Of a stretch of 64,000 bases of DNA, positions 17,150-25,941 are shown in pieces (position 1 is the first letter of the stretch; each line of letters starts with the position of its first letter). This stretch comes from UBA6059 sp040222235 (GTDB taxonomy: Bacteria > Bacteroidota > Bacteroidia > Cytophagales > Cyclobacteriaceae), in contig JAVKDO010000108.1 in NCBI GenBank assembly GCA_040222235.1, positions 27,149-91,148 on the forward strand. The letters run 5' to 3'. The position numbers were made by a program, and so were the translations under genes. The notes beneath the pieces are model-generated. The model saw nothing but the letters and a program-made list of their open reading frames with translations, searched no databases and was not told where the DNA came from.

Positions 17150-18824
17150 AATCGGACTGATGTCTTGGACGTTACTCGTTTTCAGCTTTTTGACATTGAG
17201 CGAAGCGTTCTCCCAGCCACTGTTAGAAAGTGATCAGGATGGTAATGAGCTTATAGAAAATATAATGTACCACTACCGTGAAAAGGATTATGCCAGGGTG
17301 GTGACTCTGGTTGACGCTACACTGCAATCAGATGTTGATGCCAATCGTGCTAGGCTCTATCTCATAAAAGCAGATGCACTCTATTTTTTAAATGACGTAC
17401 AGGGCTCCCTTGACAATTATCTCCTCACGGTGGACGCGCTTTCCGAGTATTCACTGGATACTGTACATCTGATAGAGAGCTATAGCCACACAGGCTTTTG
17501 CTATGAATATCTCGGCAGGTATACAGAGGCCATTCCTTACTATCACAAGTCGCTGGAGATCACTAGAGCAGCCAAAGATTCAGTGGAAATTACCAATCAA
17601 CTGTCCCATCTAGGGGTACTCTATGGACATATTGGTGAGTATATAAAGGCGACCGATTTTTTTAATGAAGCTTATGGTATTGAAATAGCAAGGAAGGACA
17701 CGACAGGTCTTGGATATGAGTTGGTCAACTTTGGTGATTTGAAGGCGATGATCGGCGATTATCAAATGGCCATAGAATACTATAAAGAAGGGTTAGCCAT
17801 AAAAAAAACACGAGCAGGCAATCATAACACGCGCGCCTTAAGGTTAGGCAAACTATCAAAAGCCTATTTGCAAGTAGATGAGATAGATAGCGCCGAAAAA
17901 TATAGCAGGCTTGCATTGAAAGAGGCCGCAGTATTAAGGGATAGCCTTAGTCTAGCGAAATTCTGGATCACTCAAACAAGGATATTGACGAGTAAAGGCT
18001 TGTACGATCAGGCGCTGGAACTAGGGCAGCTGTGCCATAACTACTTTTTGGAGGCGAGCGAAGGTGAATACCAAGTGTTATCTGCCTACGCTCTTGTTGA
18101 AATATATATGTCCACTGGTGATTTTGATAAGGCAGATGCGTTACTCTCAGAGGGCCTGGAGTTAGCTAGTCGCAACCAACTACTTGAGGATATGTCGCTC
18201 ATTTATCAGAAAAAATCTGAACTCTATGAGCAAATGGGAAAGAAAGGTCTTGCCCTCGATTTTTTACGAAAACATCAAATGATTGATGATTCTGTTAAGC
18301 GGGTGGACAAACAGCGGGCAATCTTTGTAGTAGATCAGGAACACAAAGAACGGCAACAACGGCAGCAAATAGAGCTATTGCAAGCACGAGATCAGGTCAT
18401 GCACTTACAACTGGAAGAAAGAAGACAAAATATCATCGTCCTATCCATGCTGGTGATCGCGATTCTGCTGATCAGCATCGCCGTGTATGTGGCCATTCAG
18501 AAAAGAAATCAACTCAAAAATCGGCTACTCTCTTCTCAGATCAATGAGCTGAGACTCCAGATCAAAGGTATAGTGGAGGGCAGCACCGATGAGATGGGCA
18601 TCACGCAAGAGCGAATCAATGAGACTATCGAAGAGCCCCTATCGGAAAGGGAATTCGAAATATTGAGCTTGGCACTGACAGACCTTTCTAACACTGAGAT
18701 TTCTGAGAAGACTTTCGTATCCGTCAATACCGTTAAGTACCACTTGAAGAATATCTACGACAAACTAGGAGTAAGCAATCGCAAGGAAGCGATGCAGTTT
18801 GCATTGAAATCTACTAAGCCCTAG
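17130..18824 (+). CDS. Membrane-anchored TPR sensor with LuxR-type DNA-binding domain (second of pair)
   Basis: This 564-residue paralogue has a signal sequence ending EAFSQ (about 1-29), TPR repeats from about 45 to 390 (SYSHTGFCYEYLGRYTEAIP and similar), a Gln/Arg-rich coiled coil, a membrane helix at about 433-457 (IIVLSMLVIAILLISIAVYV) and a LuxR-type helix-turn-helix at about 500-562 (PLSEREFEILSLALTDLSN, TFVSVNTVKYHLKNIYDKLG). The ATG at 17130 overlaps the previous gene by 20 bases; the ATG at 17160 is possible but loses the positive n-region (RAHK). Translation is probably coupled. A REP palindrome starts four bases after the stop and may end the transcript. Targets are unknown; the downstream BspA-like genes are plausible but unproven. 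Confidence 0.87.
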   Translation: MWLRAHKIGLMSWTLLVFSFLTLSEAFSQPLLESDQDGNELIENIMYHYREKDYARVVTLVDATLQSDVDANRARLYLIKADALYFLNDVQGSLDNYLLTVDALSEYSLDTVHLIESYSHTGFCYEYLGRYTEAIPYYHKSLEITRAAKDSVEITNQLSHLGVLYGHIGEYIKATDFFNEAYGIEIARKDTTGLGYELVNFGDLKAMIGDYQMAIEYYKEGLAIKKTRAGNHNTRALRLGKLSKAYLQVDEIDSAEKYSRLALKEAAVLRDSLSLAKFWITQTRILTSKGLYDQALELGQLCHNYFLEASEGEYQVLSAYALVEIYMSTGDFDKADALLSEGLELASRNQLLEDMSLIYQKKSELYEQMGKKGLALDFLRKHQMIDDSVKRVDKQRAIFVVDQEHKERQQRQQIELLQARDQVMHLQLEERRQNIIVLSMLVIAILLISIAVYVAIQKRNQLKNRLLSSQINELRLQIKGIVEGSTDEMGITQERINETIEEPLSEREFEILSLALTDLSNTEISEKTFVSVNTVKYHLKNIYDKLGVSNRKEAMQFALKSTKP

Positions 18825-18828
18825 GCTT

Positions 18829-18865
18829 ATACCCCTGTTAGGGTTTCAAACCCTAACAGGGGTAT
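18829..18865. repeat. REP palindrome, copy 1
   Basis: A perfect inverted repeat with 18-bp arms (ATACCCCTGTTAGGGTTT and its complement) around a single C. It lies between the TPR-LuxR stop and the transposase ATG, 12 bases upstream of the latter. Two more copies follow at 19526 and 19823. It would form a strong hairpin in either transcript. Confidence 0.92.
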
Positions 18866-18877
18866 CGAATACAACAG

Positions 18878-19492
18878 ATGAAACATACCGAACCGCTTGA
18901 GCCATCTTCCTACTACCACATTTACAATCGTGGTATTAATGGAGAAGTTCTTTTCAAAGACGAGGGAAACTACAACTTCTTTTTACAGAAATATGACCAT
19001 TACATTAGCCCTATCGCCGATACCTATGTCTATTGTCTTATGGGGAATCACTTTCATTTTCTGATACGAACAAAGGCTGAAGATAAGATCGTATCCTTTT
19101 ATACCAAGTCGGGTAAAGAAAACAATAAGTCCGTATCTTCTATCATGAGCTATCAATTTGCCCATTTCTTTAATGGCTTCACGCAAGCCATCAACAAGCA
19201 AAGTAGTCGAACAGGTAAACTGTTAGAGCTTCCCTTTCGCCGTATAGTTGTCGATGATGATAGCTACTTTTCTAGGCTGGTTTATTATATCCATGCCAAC
19301 CCTCAACTTCATGGCGTGGTATCCAGCTTCCGATATTATGCCCATTCTTCCTATCAGAGCCACTTGAGTACGCAACCGACTAAGCTGATGCGTGATGAGG
19401 TGCTGGCATGGTTTGGTGGTCGTGCTGGGTATGAGAAGTTTCATCAAGACAATATTGACCTTCAGGAGATCACCAGCCTGACTCTCGAATAG
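18878..19492 (+). CDS. REP-associated tyrosine transposase (RAYT), Y1/HUH family
   Basis: The 204-residue protein belongs to the single-strand-specific Y1 transposase superfamily (IS200/IS605 relatives). It opens with the typical YYHIYNRGI (12-20). It carries the HUH metal-binding motif HFH at 58-60 within CLMGNHFHFLIRT. The candidate catalytic tyrosine is Tyr137 in LVYYIHANPQLHGVV, the YIH-NP context characteristic of RAYTs. Length is normal and no frameshift is seen, so it is probably active. It is bracketed by REP palindromes, which RAYTs are thought to nick and disperse. A remnant of a second copy lies 200 bases downstream. Expression may run from the TPR-LuxR transcript through REP copy 1. 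Confidence 0.92.
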   Translation: MKHTEPLEPSSYYHIYNRGINGEVLFKDEGNYNFFLQKYDHYISPIADTYVYCLMGNHFHFLIRTKAEDKIVSFYTKSGKENNKSVSSIMSYQFAHFFNGFTQAINKQSSRTGKLLELPFRRIVVDDDSYFSRLVYYIHANPQLHGVVSSFRYYAHSSYQSHLSTQPTKLMRDEVLAWFGGRAGYEKFHQDNIDLQEITSLTLE

Positions 19493-19525
19493 GCACTCTT
19501 TCGCTCGTGCGACTTCTGTGGATCT

Positions 19526-19562
19526 CCACCCCTGTTAGGGTTCTAAACCCTAACAGGGGTGG
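19526..19562. repeat. REP palindrome, copy 2
   Basis: Arms of 17 bp (CCACCCCTGTTAGGGTT and its complement) enclose the loop CTA. The inner 14-15 bp match copy 1; the outer bases differ from copy 1 (CC/GG instead of AT/AT) yet still pair, which points to selection for the folded form. It starts 34 bases after the transposase stop. Confidence 0.92.
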
Positions 19563-19699
19563 TAAGCTCTCCGATGCGTGTGGTGTTCATGATTAGTTCG
19601 GTTCGTCCGGTAGTATTCTGGATCGCTATGCTCGTCGAAGAGGCTTCCGACAACTATCAGGCTCAAGTGGGTATCTGTTTTCCCATGAGAATTGCTTGC

Positions 19700-19781
19700 C
19701 CCATATGCTTGTGTGGAGTATGAGCAATTTCATCAGGACAATATCGACCTCCAAGAGAATGATGGCCTGACCCTAGAATAG
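19700..19781 (+). pseudogene. C-terminal remnant of a second RAYT
   Basis: Bases 19719-19781 read YEQFHQDNIDLQENDGLTLE then TAG, against YEKFHQDNIDLQEITSLTLE at the end of the intact transposase. The similarity continues into the sequence after the stop (TAGG-GCAC-TTTCG in both) and each tail is followed by a REP palindrome. Only about 20-27 codons survive; everything N-terminal is unrecognisable. This is the scar of a duplicated RAYT-REP unit. Confidence 0.85.
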
Positions 19782-19822
19782 GTGCACTTTCGTTTGGCAC
19801 CTACTGCCAACCACTCACTACT

Positions 19823-19855
19823 ACCCCTGTTAGGGTTCCAAACCCTAACAGGGGT
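19823..19855. repeat. REP palindrome, copy 3
   Basis: Arms of 15 bp (ACCCCTGTTAGGGTT and its complement) around the loop CCA. It shares the same core as copies 1 and 2 and follows the RAYT remnant by about 40 bases, as copy 2 follows the intact gene. Confidence 0.92.
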
Positions 19856-19997
19856 GACAAGCTATGATTTGATTATCAGGCACTTATAAAAACTACCCAC
19901 CTGGGTAGGTACAGAACTGACCCACAAGGTCAGGTAGAACCTAAGGTCATTCCCACAACTTCACTGGCATTAATCGCTAATTAAAAATTAATGTTCT

Positions 19998-22900
19998 ATG
20001 AAAACCTCTACCCTATTGCGGGGAGTGAGCCAGTGGCTTAATCCCGTGACCTTAATCTTTCTCTTAGTCCTGTTGCTCATGGCTGGTGCGGCCAGCGCAC
20101 AAGGCGAGTTTATTACTACCTGGAAAACAGATAATCCTGGGACTTCTGATGACAATCAAATTACCATTCCAACAACCGGTACAGGTTACAACTACAACGT
20201 TTCCTGGGAGGAAGTAGGTAATGAAGCCGGCAACAACGGAAGCGAGCCGGCTGGACAGACCGGTAATTACACGATTACCTTTGCCAGTGCCGGCACATAT
20301 CGCATTTCTATAAGCGGAGATTTCCCTAGAATTTTTTTTAGTGGGACTGGTGACAGACAGAAGATATTGACTATCGAGCAATGGGGTGATATCAGCTGGA
20401 CGACCATGTCAAGGGCCTTTCAGGGGTGTTCTGAGCTTACCTACAACGCTACTGACGCACCAGATTTAACAGGTGTATCCGGCATGGACTTCATGTTTTT
20501 TAGCGCTACTTCCTTTGATGGAGATCTCAACACTTGGGATGTGAGTAGTGTGGTAAATATGGCTTCTATGTTTAACGGTGCGATAGCTTTTGACGGGAAT
20601 ATTACCAGCTGGGAAGTCGGTAACATCACTGATATGTCGGGTATGTTTCGCTTTTCAGCCTTCAACCGAGATATATCCGGCTGGGATGTTTCCAATGTCA
20701 CTGACATGTCAGCGATGTTTGACATCAACACCGTTTTCAATCATGACATTTCAGGTTGGAATGTCTCTAAGGTCGAAAACATGAGTGCCATGTTTTCCAG
20801 AGCCTCGGCGTTTAACCGAGATATAGGTAACTGGGAAGTAGGTAATGTCACTGATATGGAGGATATGTTCGCAGAAGCGACAGCATTTAGCTTCGACTTA
20901 AACGCCTGGGATGTGAGTAAGGTGACCGACATGAAAGCTATGTTTTTTGGGGCCAATGCTTTCAACCACGACCTCAATAGCTGGGATGTAAGCAGTGTCA
21001 CGAGGATGTTCAATATGTTTTCAAGAAACACGGCTTTCAATGGAGCTATTGGAAGCTGGGATGTGAGCAGCGTACAGAACTTCAACTCGATGTTTGGATT
21101 GGCCTCATCATTTGATCAAGACCTCTCTGGATGGAACATCTCTTCTGCCACGGATATGGGCTCCATGTTTTTTAACGGTAATTTATCAAAAGCCAACTAT
21201 GATAAAATACTTGAGGGCTGGTCACAATTGACCTTACAGAACGATGTGGACTTTGGTGCAAATGGCATTACTTACTGCGTAGGAGCCGCTGCACGCCAAT
21301 CGATTATTGACAAATACGGTTGGACTTTTACTGACGGAGGTGAAAACTGCCTGCCTTTTATTACCACTTGGAAAACAGACAATCCTGGAACTTCAGAAAA
21401 CAATCAAATAACGATTCCAGCTTTTGCAGGCAATAGTCCCATTTTTGATATAGACTGGGGCGATGGAAGTACAGATCTTTCTGCCTCAGGGCCAATGACC
21501 CACACTTATGCTGCTCCGGGCACATATACGGTTTCTATTTCAGGGAAATTTGTAGGGTTCAATTTTAATGATGCTGGTGATAAAGACAAACTACTTACTG
21601 TGGAACAGTGGGGAGACATCAATACCTGGAGAATTATATCCTTTCGAGGCTGCTCCAATTTTCAAATTGTAGCAGAGGATGCTCCAAATCTCTCAGCAGC
21701 AACCACCTTAAGTTCCTCCTTTGAGGATTGTCCCAATTTTGATAGTGATATTGGCCATTGGAACACTTCGAATATTCAGACAATGCAAGACATGTTCAAA
21801 GGTGCTACTTCTTTCAACCAGGACATTAATTCATGGGATGTGAGCAAGGTCTCTAATATGAGAGAGATGTTTAGAGGTGCATCATCATTTAATCAGGACC
21901 TAAACGATTGGGATGTTAGCAAAGTCACTAATATGTTTTGGATGTTCACTTTTGCCTCTGATTTTAATGGACAGGTTGGCAACTGGGATGTGAGCATGGT
22001 TGATGACATGCAAAACATGTTTCGTGGTACCTCATTCAATCAAGATATAAGTCAATGGAATTTCGGTGGCTCCCCTACTATATTGGGAATGTTTGGTTTT
22101 TCACCTTTCAATCAAGACATCAGTTCCTGGGATGTGAGTGAGATTACAGGGTTTAACAAAATGTTTGCAGATACACCATTTAATCAAGACATCAGCTCTT
22201 GGGACGTTTCAAGTGCCATCTCATTTGACGGAATGTTTGAGAATGCAACTGCATTCAATCAAGATATTAGTGGTTGGACTTTTCCAGTTGCAACCAATTT
22301 GGGTCAAATGTTTGATGGAGCTTCTTCATTCAATCAGGATTTGAGTGATTGGGATGTCTCCAATATTACCGCTATGTTCAACGTGTTTGACAACAGTGGT
22401 TTATCAAAAGCTAATTATGATAACACCCTTCAAGCATGGTCCCAGCAAGCACTCCAAAGTGATCTGGAATTTGGCGCTGCTGGAATTGAGTATTGTGGAG
22501 GAGCAACAGCCCGTCAATTCATAATTGATAACTTCAACTGGACCTTTGTCGATGGTGGTGAGAATTGTATTATCAATATCCCAGATGCTAATTTTAAAGC
22601 TGCACTTTTGGCTAATGCCAGTATCAACACTACGATTGATGGCGACATTACTATTCAGGAGGCAGAAGCTTTCTCAGGCAAGATACTGGTCAACAGTGCT
22701 GATGGCATAGTCGCAGAGCTGACAGGTATAGAACACTTCTCAAACCTGGAAGAGCTCCAAATGATTAGTCATGAGATCAGTGAATTTGATGCCACTAATC
22801 ATCCCAAGTTGAGGAATATCACCCTCCCCGGAAACAATCTATCCGAAATCGATATTTCAACTAACCCGAACTTGACATTCGTCAATCTTGACAATAATGA

Positions 22901-25766
22901 CATAGCCTCGATCAATGTTGACAACAATGTTAATATCAGAGACCTCAAGCTGAATAATAATCTCCTGACGCAGATAGATGTGACGAAGCTCACATTGCTG
23001 ACTGAATTGACCCTTGGTGACAATGACTTATCAGAAATAGATGTTACGCAGAACCCTGATTTGGTCATCCTTGACGGCTATCGCAATGATCTGAGCGCCA
23101 TTGATATTAGCCAGAATACAGCGCTCAAATATTTAAACTTCTTTGGAAGTGGCCTCACCTCAATTGATGTCAGCGATCAACCCGATTTGTTGAAACTTTC
23201 TATCGGCGATAATCAAATCACAACTCTTGATCTGTCAGTGAATGTGAAGCTTGAAGATTTGAGAGTGAACAATACTCAATTGACCACATTGGATTTATCT
23301 GTCAATGATAAGCTCGAAGTATTGTTGGCTCAGAATAACAGTTTGAATTCACTCAACTTGGCCAATGGCAACAATAGCGCCATCACATCGATCAACATCA
23401 CTGACAACTCAAGCCTTACTTGCATCACCGTAGATGATATTGCCTATGCAGAAGCCAACTTCACCAATATTGACGATGTTGCCAACTTTAGCTTGGATTG
23501 TAGTAATGTCGCTACGGACATCACTGACTTTAGTCTTACTGAGCAGGTAGCCCCGGCTCTGATTGATGCGACGGCCCATACAGTCTTGTTGGAAGTTCCT
23601 GTTGACACAGACCTGTCAAGTCTGACACCTACTATTACAATATCCGGAGGTGCCACTATCGATCCTGAGACAGCCGTGGCGCAGGATTTCGCTTCGGTAG
23701 TTGCCTATACTGTCACAGCCCAAAACCCAAGTGTCAGTCAAGAATGGCTAGTCACTATACGTGAAGAGAATAATGCACCAACGGCCATAGAGCTTGATAA
23801 CAACACTATCACAGAAGGAAACACTATTGGGGCAATCGTCGGAGGATTCGCAACCACTGATCTCAACGTTGAAGATACACACACCTACAGTTTGGTGGCG
23901 GGCGAGGGTGATACGGACAATGCAGTCTTTGACATTTCAGGAAGCAACTTGGTAGCTAATGCTGTCTTCAACTTCGACACCCAAAGTTCATATAGCATTA
24001 GAATTCGTTCTGACGATGGTGAGGGCGGCTCCTTCGAAGAGCAATTTACCATCTCCATCCTCGACTTTACCAAGTCCAATCAGACCATCACTTTCTCAGC
24101 CATTGCTGATAAGACCTACGGAGATGATCGCTTCGACCTTGCCGCCACCACTACTTCCGGGCTAGCCGTGAGCTACACCATTACCAGAGGAGACGATCTC
24201 GTGTCCCTATCAGGAAATCGTCTGACCATTGAGGGTGCTGGCGAGATCACCGTCAGGGCCGACCAGGCAGGTAACGCCACATTTAACCCAGCCTCTTCGG
24301 TGCAGAGAAGCTTTACGATTGATCCGGCGGCCATTACAGTTACAGCCGAGAATAAGCAAATGACATACGGTGGAGAGCTTCCTGCGCTTACCGCCACCTA
24401 TACAGGATTTGTGGACAATGAGGATGCTACTGACCTCACCACAGCACCTACTATTATTACCACAGCAACAGCAACCAGTAACGTCGGGGACTTTGCCATT
24501 ACGGCCAGCAATGCCGAAGCGGATAACTACACTTTCACTTATGTGCCAGGTACGCTAAGTATAGGCAAAGCTCCCTTGACGGTTACTGCCGATGATCAAA
24601 TGATGCTGTATGGTGCCGACGTACCGTCTCTTACTGTGGCGTATGACGGCTTTGTCAACGGAGACAATGAAGACGACCTCTCCACTCTGCCAGTAGCATC
24701 TACCACGGGGAGCAATACCTCGGCCGTCGGTGAGTACCTCATTGCGGTAGCTGAGGCAGTGTCTGTTAACTATGAGATCACTTATGCGTCTGGTAAGCTG
24801 ACTATTACATCGGCTATGCTGACCATCACAGCAGATGATCAGTCGATGGTCTATGGTAGTGAGGTACCCCAATTGACCTACACAATAGATGGGTTTATAG
24901 GCGGAGATGACGCATCTATACTTACCACAGCGCCTACCGTCAATACTACTGCTACGAGTCAGAGTAGCGTAGGGAGCTACGGTATCGCTGTATCCGCTGC
25001 TGTCGCTCCTAACTACGAGGTGGAGTATGTAGACGGCAACCTTGAGATTGGTAAAGCCACCCTGCTGGCTCAGGCTGATGCACAATCAATCACGTTTGGG
25101 GATGAGCTGCCCGAGCTGACCTATAGCCTGAGTGGGTTTGTGAATGGTGATGATGCCTCATCAATCGATCAACTGCCATCGGCGACCAGTTCCATCAACA
25201 GAGAGAGCAATGCCGGTACTTATACCATCACTATCTCAGGAGGCAGTGATGATAACTATGACTTCTCTTATGAAAATGCTGAACTCGTGGTGGCGAAAGC
25301 CATGGCACAGATTATCGTAGGAGAACTGGAGTTTACAGCGGACGGCTTTCCAAAACTGCCTGAGATTACTACTGACCCGGCTGGGCTGGAAGTCGAGGTG
25401 AGCATCAATGAAGGAAAAGATGCCCCTACGGAACCCGGTGTTTACGAAGTAGTCATCACCATCATCGACCCCAACTTTGAGGGTCGAGTGTCGGGAACCT
25501 TGATCATCAATGAACTCGTGTCGGGAATTGAAAAAAGAGACTTACCGTCTGTATTCCCCAATCCAACGCGCGACCTCTTTACGGTAGGTCAGGAAGCCAC
25601 AAAGATCGACCGGCTCGTATTGTTTGACTTGGACGGCAGAAGGAGGAAGGAAGTAGAGTACACCAATCAAATCAATGTCTCTGATCAGCGCGCCGGAGTT
25701 TATTTGCTCTGGATCCACGAAACTGACGGTACGGCTACTTACCAGAAAGTGATCAAACGAGATTAG
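19998..25766 (+). CDS. Giant BspA-like (DUF285) surface protein with LRR, MBG domains and T9SS sorting domain
   Basis: This 1922-residue secreted protein has a signal peptide (about 1-34, ending ASAQ). Two DUF285 blocks follow, about 128-400 and 500-815, built on a ~25-residue repeat of the form W-VS-VT-M--MF---FN-D. Each block is opened by FITTWKTDNPGTS plus a PKD-like segment; the second has WGDGS, the first has lost it. A leucine-rich region (about 860-1150, L--ID-S-N--L) comes next, then a cadherin-like part (about 1190-1360), an Ig-like domain (about 1360-1440) and four MBG-type domains (about 1440-1770, each with YG-E-P-LT----GFV). The last 75 residues (SVFPNPTRDLFTV, FDLDGRR, AGVYLLWI) are a type A T9SS sorting domain. 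It is inferred to be a cell-surface adhesin or matrix protein. Confidence 0.9.
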   Translation: MKTSTLLRGVSQWLNPVTLIFLLVLLLMAGAASAQGEFITTWKTDNPGTSDDNQITIPTTGTGYNYNVSWEEVGNEAGNNGSEPAGQTGNYTITFASAGTYRISISGDFPRIFFSGTGDRQKILTIEQWGDISWTTMSRAFQGCSELTYNATDAPDLTGVSGMDFMFFSATSFDGDLNTWDVSSVVNMASMFNGAIAFDGNITSWEVGNITDMSGMFRFSAFNRDISGWDVSNVTDMSAMFDINTVFNHDISGWNVSKVENMSAMFSRASAFNRDIGNWEVGNVTDMEDMFAEATAFSFDLNAWDVSKVTDMKAMFFGANAFNHDLNSWDVSSVTRMFNMFSRNTAFNGAIGSWDVSSVQNFNSMFGLASSFDQDLSGWNISSATDMGSMFFNGNLSKANYDKILEGWSQLTLQNDVDFGANGITYCVGAAARQSIIDKYGWTFTDGGENCLPFITTWKTDNPGTSENNQITIPAFAGNSPIFDIDWGDGSTDLSASGPMTHTYAAPGTYTVSISGKFVGFNFNDAGDKDKLLTVEQWGDINTWRIISFRGCSNFQIVAEDAPNLSAATTLSSSFEDCPNFDSDIGHWNTSNIQTMQDMFKGATSFNQDINSWDVSKVSNMREMFRGASSFNQDLNDWDVSKVTNMFWMFTFASDFNGQVGNWDVSMVDDMQNMFRGTSFNQDISQWNFGGSPTILGMFGFSPFNQDISSWDVSEITGFNKMFADTPFNQDISSWDVSSAISFDGMFENATAFNQDISGWTFPVATNLGQMFDGASSFNQDLSDWDVSNITAMFNVFDNSGLSKANYDNTLQAWSQQALQSDLEFGAAGIEYCGGATARQFIIDNFNWTFVDGGENCIINIPDANFKAALLANASINTTIDGDITIQEAEAFSGKILVNSADGIVAELTGIEHFSNLEELQMISHEISEFDATNHPKLRNITLPGNNLSEIDISTNPNLTFVNLDNNDIASINVDNNVNIRDLKLNNNLLTQIDVTKLTLLTELTLGDNDLSEIDVTQNPDLVILDGYRNDLSAIDISQNTALKYLNFFGSGLTSIDVSDQPDLLKLSIGDNQITTLDLSVNVKLEDLRVNNTQLTTLDLSVNDKLEVLLAQNNSLNSLNLANGNNSAITSINITDNSSLTCITVDDIAYAEANFTNIDDVANFSLDCSNVATDITDFSLTEQVAPALIDATAHTVLLEVPVDTDLSSLTPTITISGGATIDPETAVAQDFASVVAYTVTAQNPSVSQEWLVTIREENNAPTAIELDNNTITEGNTIGAIVGGFATTDLNVEDTHTYSLVAGEGDTDNAVFDISGSNLVANAVFNFDTQSSYSIRIRSDDGEGGSFEEQFTISILDFTKSNQTITFSAIADKTYGDDRFDLAATTTSGLAVSYTITRGDDLVSLSGNRLTIEGAGEITVRADQAGNATFNPASSVQRSFTIDPAAITVTAENKQMTYGGELPALTATYTGFVDNEDATDLTTAPTIITTATATSNVGDFAITASNAEADNYTFTYVPGTLSIGKAPLTVTADDQMMLYGADVPSLTVAYDGFVNGDNEDDLSTLPVASTTGSNTSAVGEYLIAVAEAVSVNYEITYASGKLTITSAMLTITADDQSMVYGSEVPQLTYTIDGFIGGDDASILTTAPTVNTTATSQSSVGSYGIAVSAAVAPNYEVEYVDGNLEIGKATLLAQADAQSITFGDELPELTYSLSGFVNGDDASSIDQLPSATSSINRESNAGTYTITISGGSDDNYDFSYENAELVVAKAMAQIIVGELEFTADGFPKLPEITTDPAGLEVEVSINEGKDAPTEPGVYEVVITIIDPNFEGRVSGTLIINELVSGIEKRDLPSVFPNPTRDLFTVGQEATKIDRLVLFDLDGRRRKEVEYTNQINVSDQRAGVYLLWIHETDGTATYQKVIKRD

Positions 25767-25801
25767 ACGAGCTCATCATTCCTCGGAATGAATTAGCGAT
25801 G

Positions 25802-25836
25802 GGGCACTTGCTGAGAAGTAAGTGCCCTTGTTTTTT
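25802..25836 (+). terminator. Terminator of the first BspA-like gene
   Basis: GGGCACTT and AAGTGCCC pair around a 10-base loop, followed by TTG and six Ts. It is nearly identical to the terminator of the next gene at 30987-31021. Confidence 0.85.
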
Positions 25837-25941
25837 AGTGTAGTTGCCACAGGATTTTCCTCCGAACAGAAAATATTTCATACAACTGTTTGTTATATTG
25901 GAATGGTGGCGTTACTTTAATAGAAAAAATAAGTCAATATT

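Larger units (their letters stand above)
19563..19997. other. RAYT flank: remnant, REP copy 3 and small hairpins
   Basis: This gene-free stretch between REP copy 2 and the BspA-like gene holds a transposase tail (19700-19781), REP copy 3 (19823-19855), and two small hairpins: CTACCCA-cc-TGGGTAG at 19893-19908 and CTGACC-cacaa-GGTCAG at 19917-19933. No clear promoter for the 19998 gene was recognised. Confidence 0.6.

Noticed and set aside
18829..19855. The three palindromes read as CRISPR repeats or IS ends
   Set aside because: They are unequally spaced, palindromic, and linked to a Y1 transposase; REP units explain them better. No target duplications are seen.
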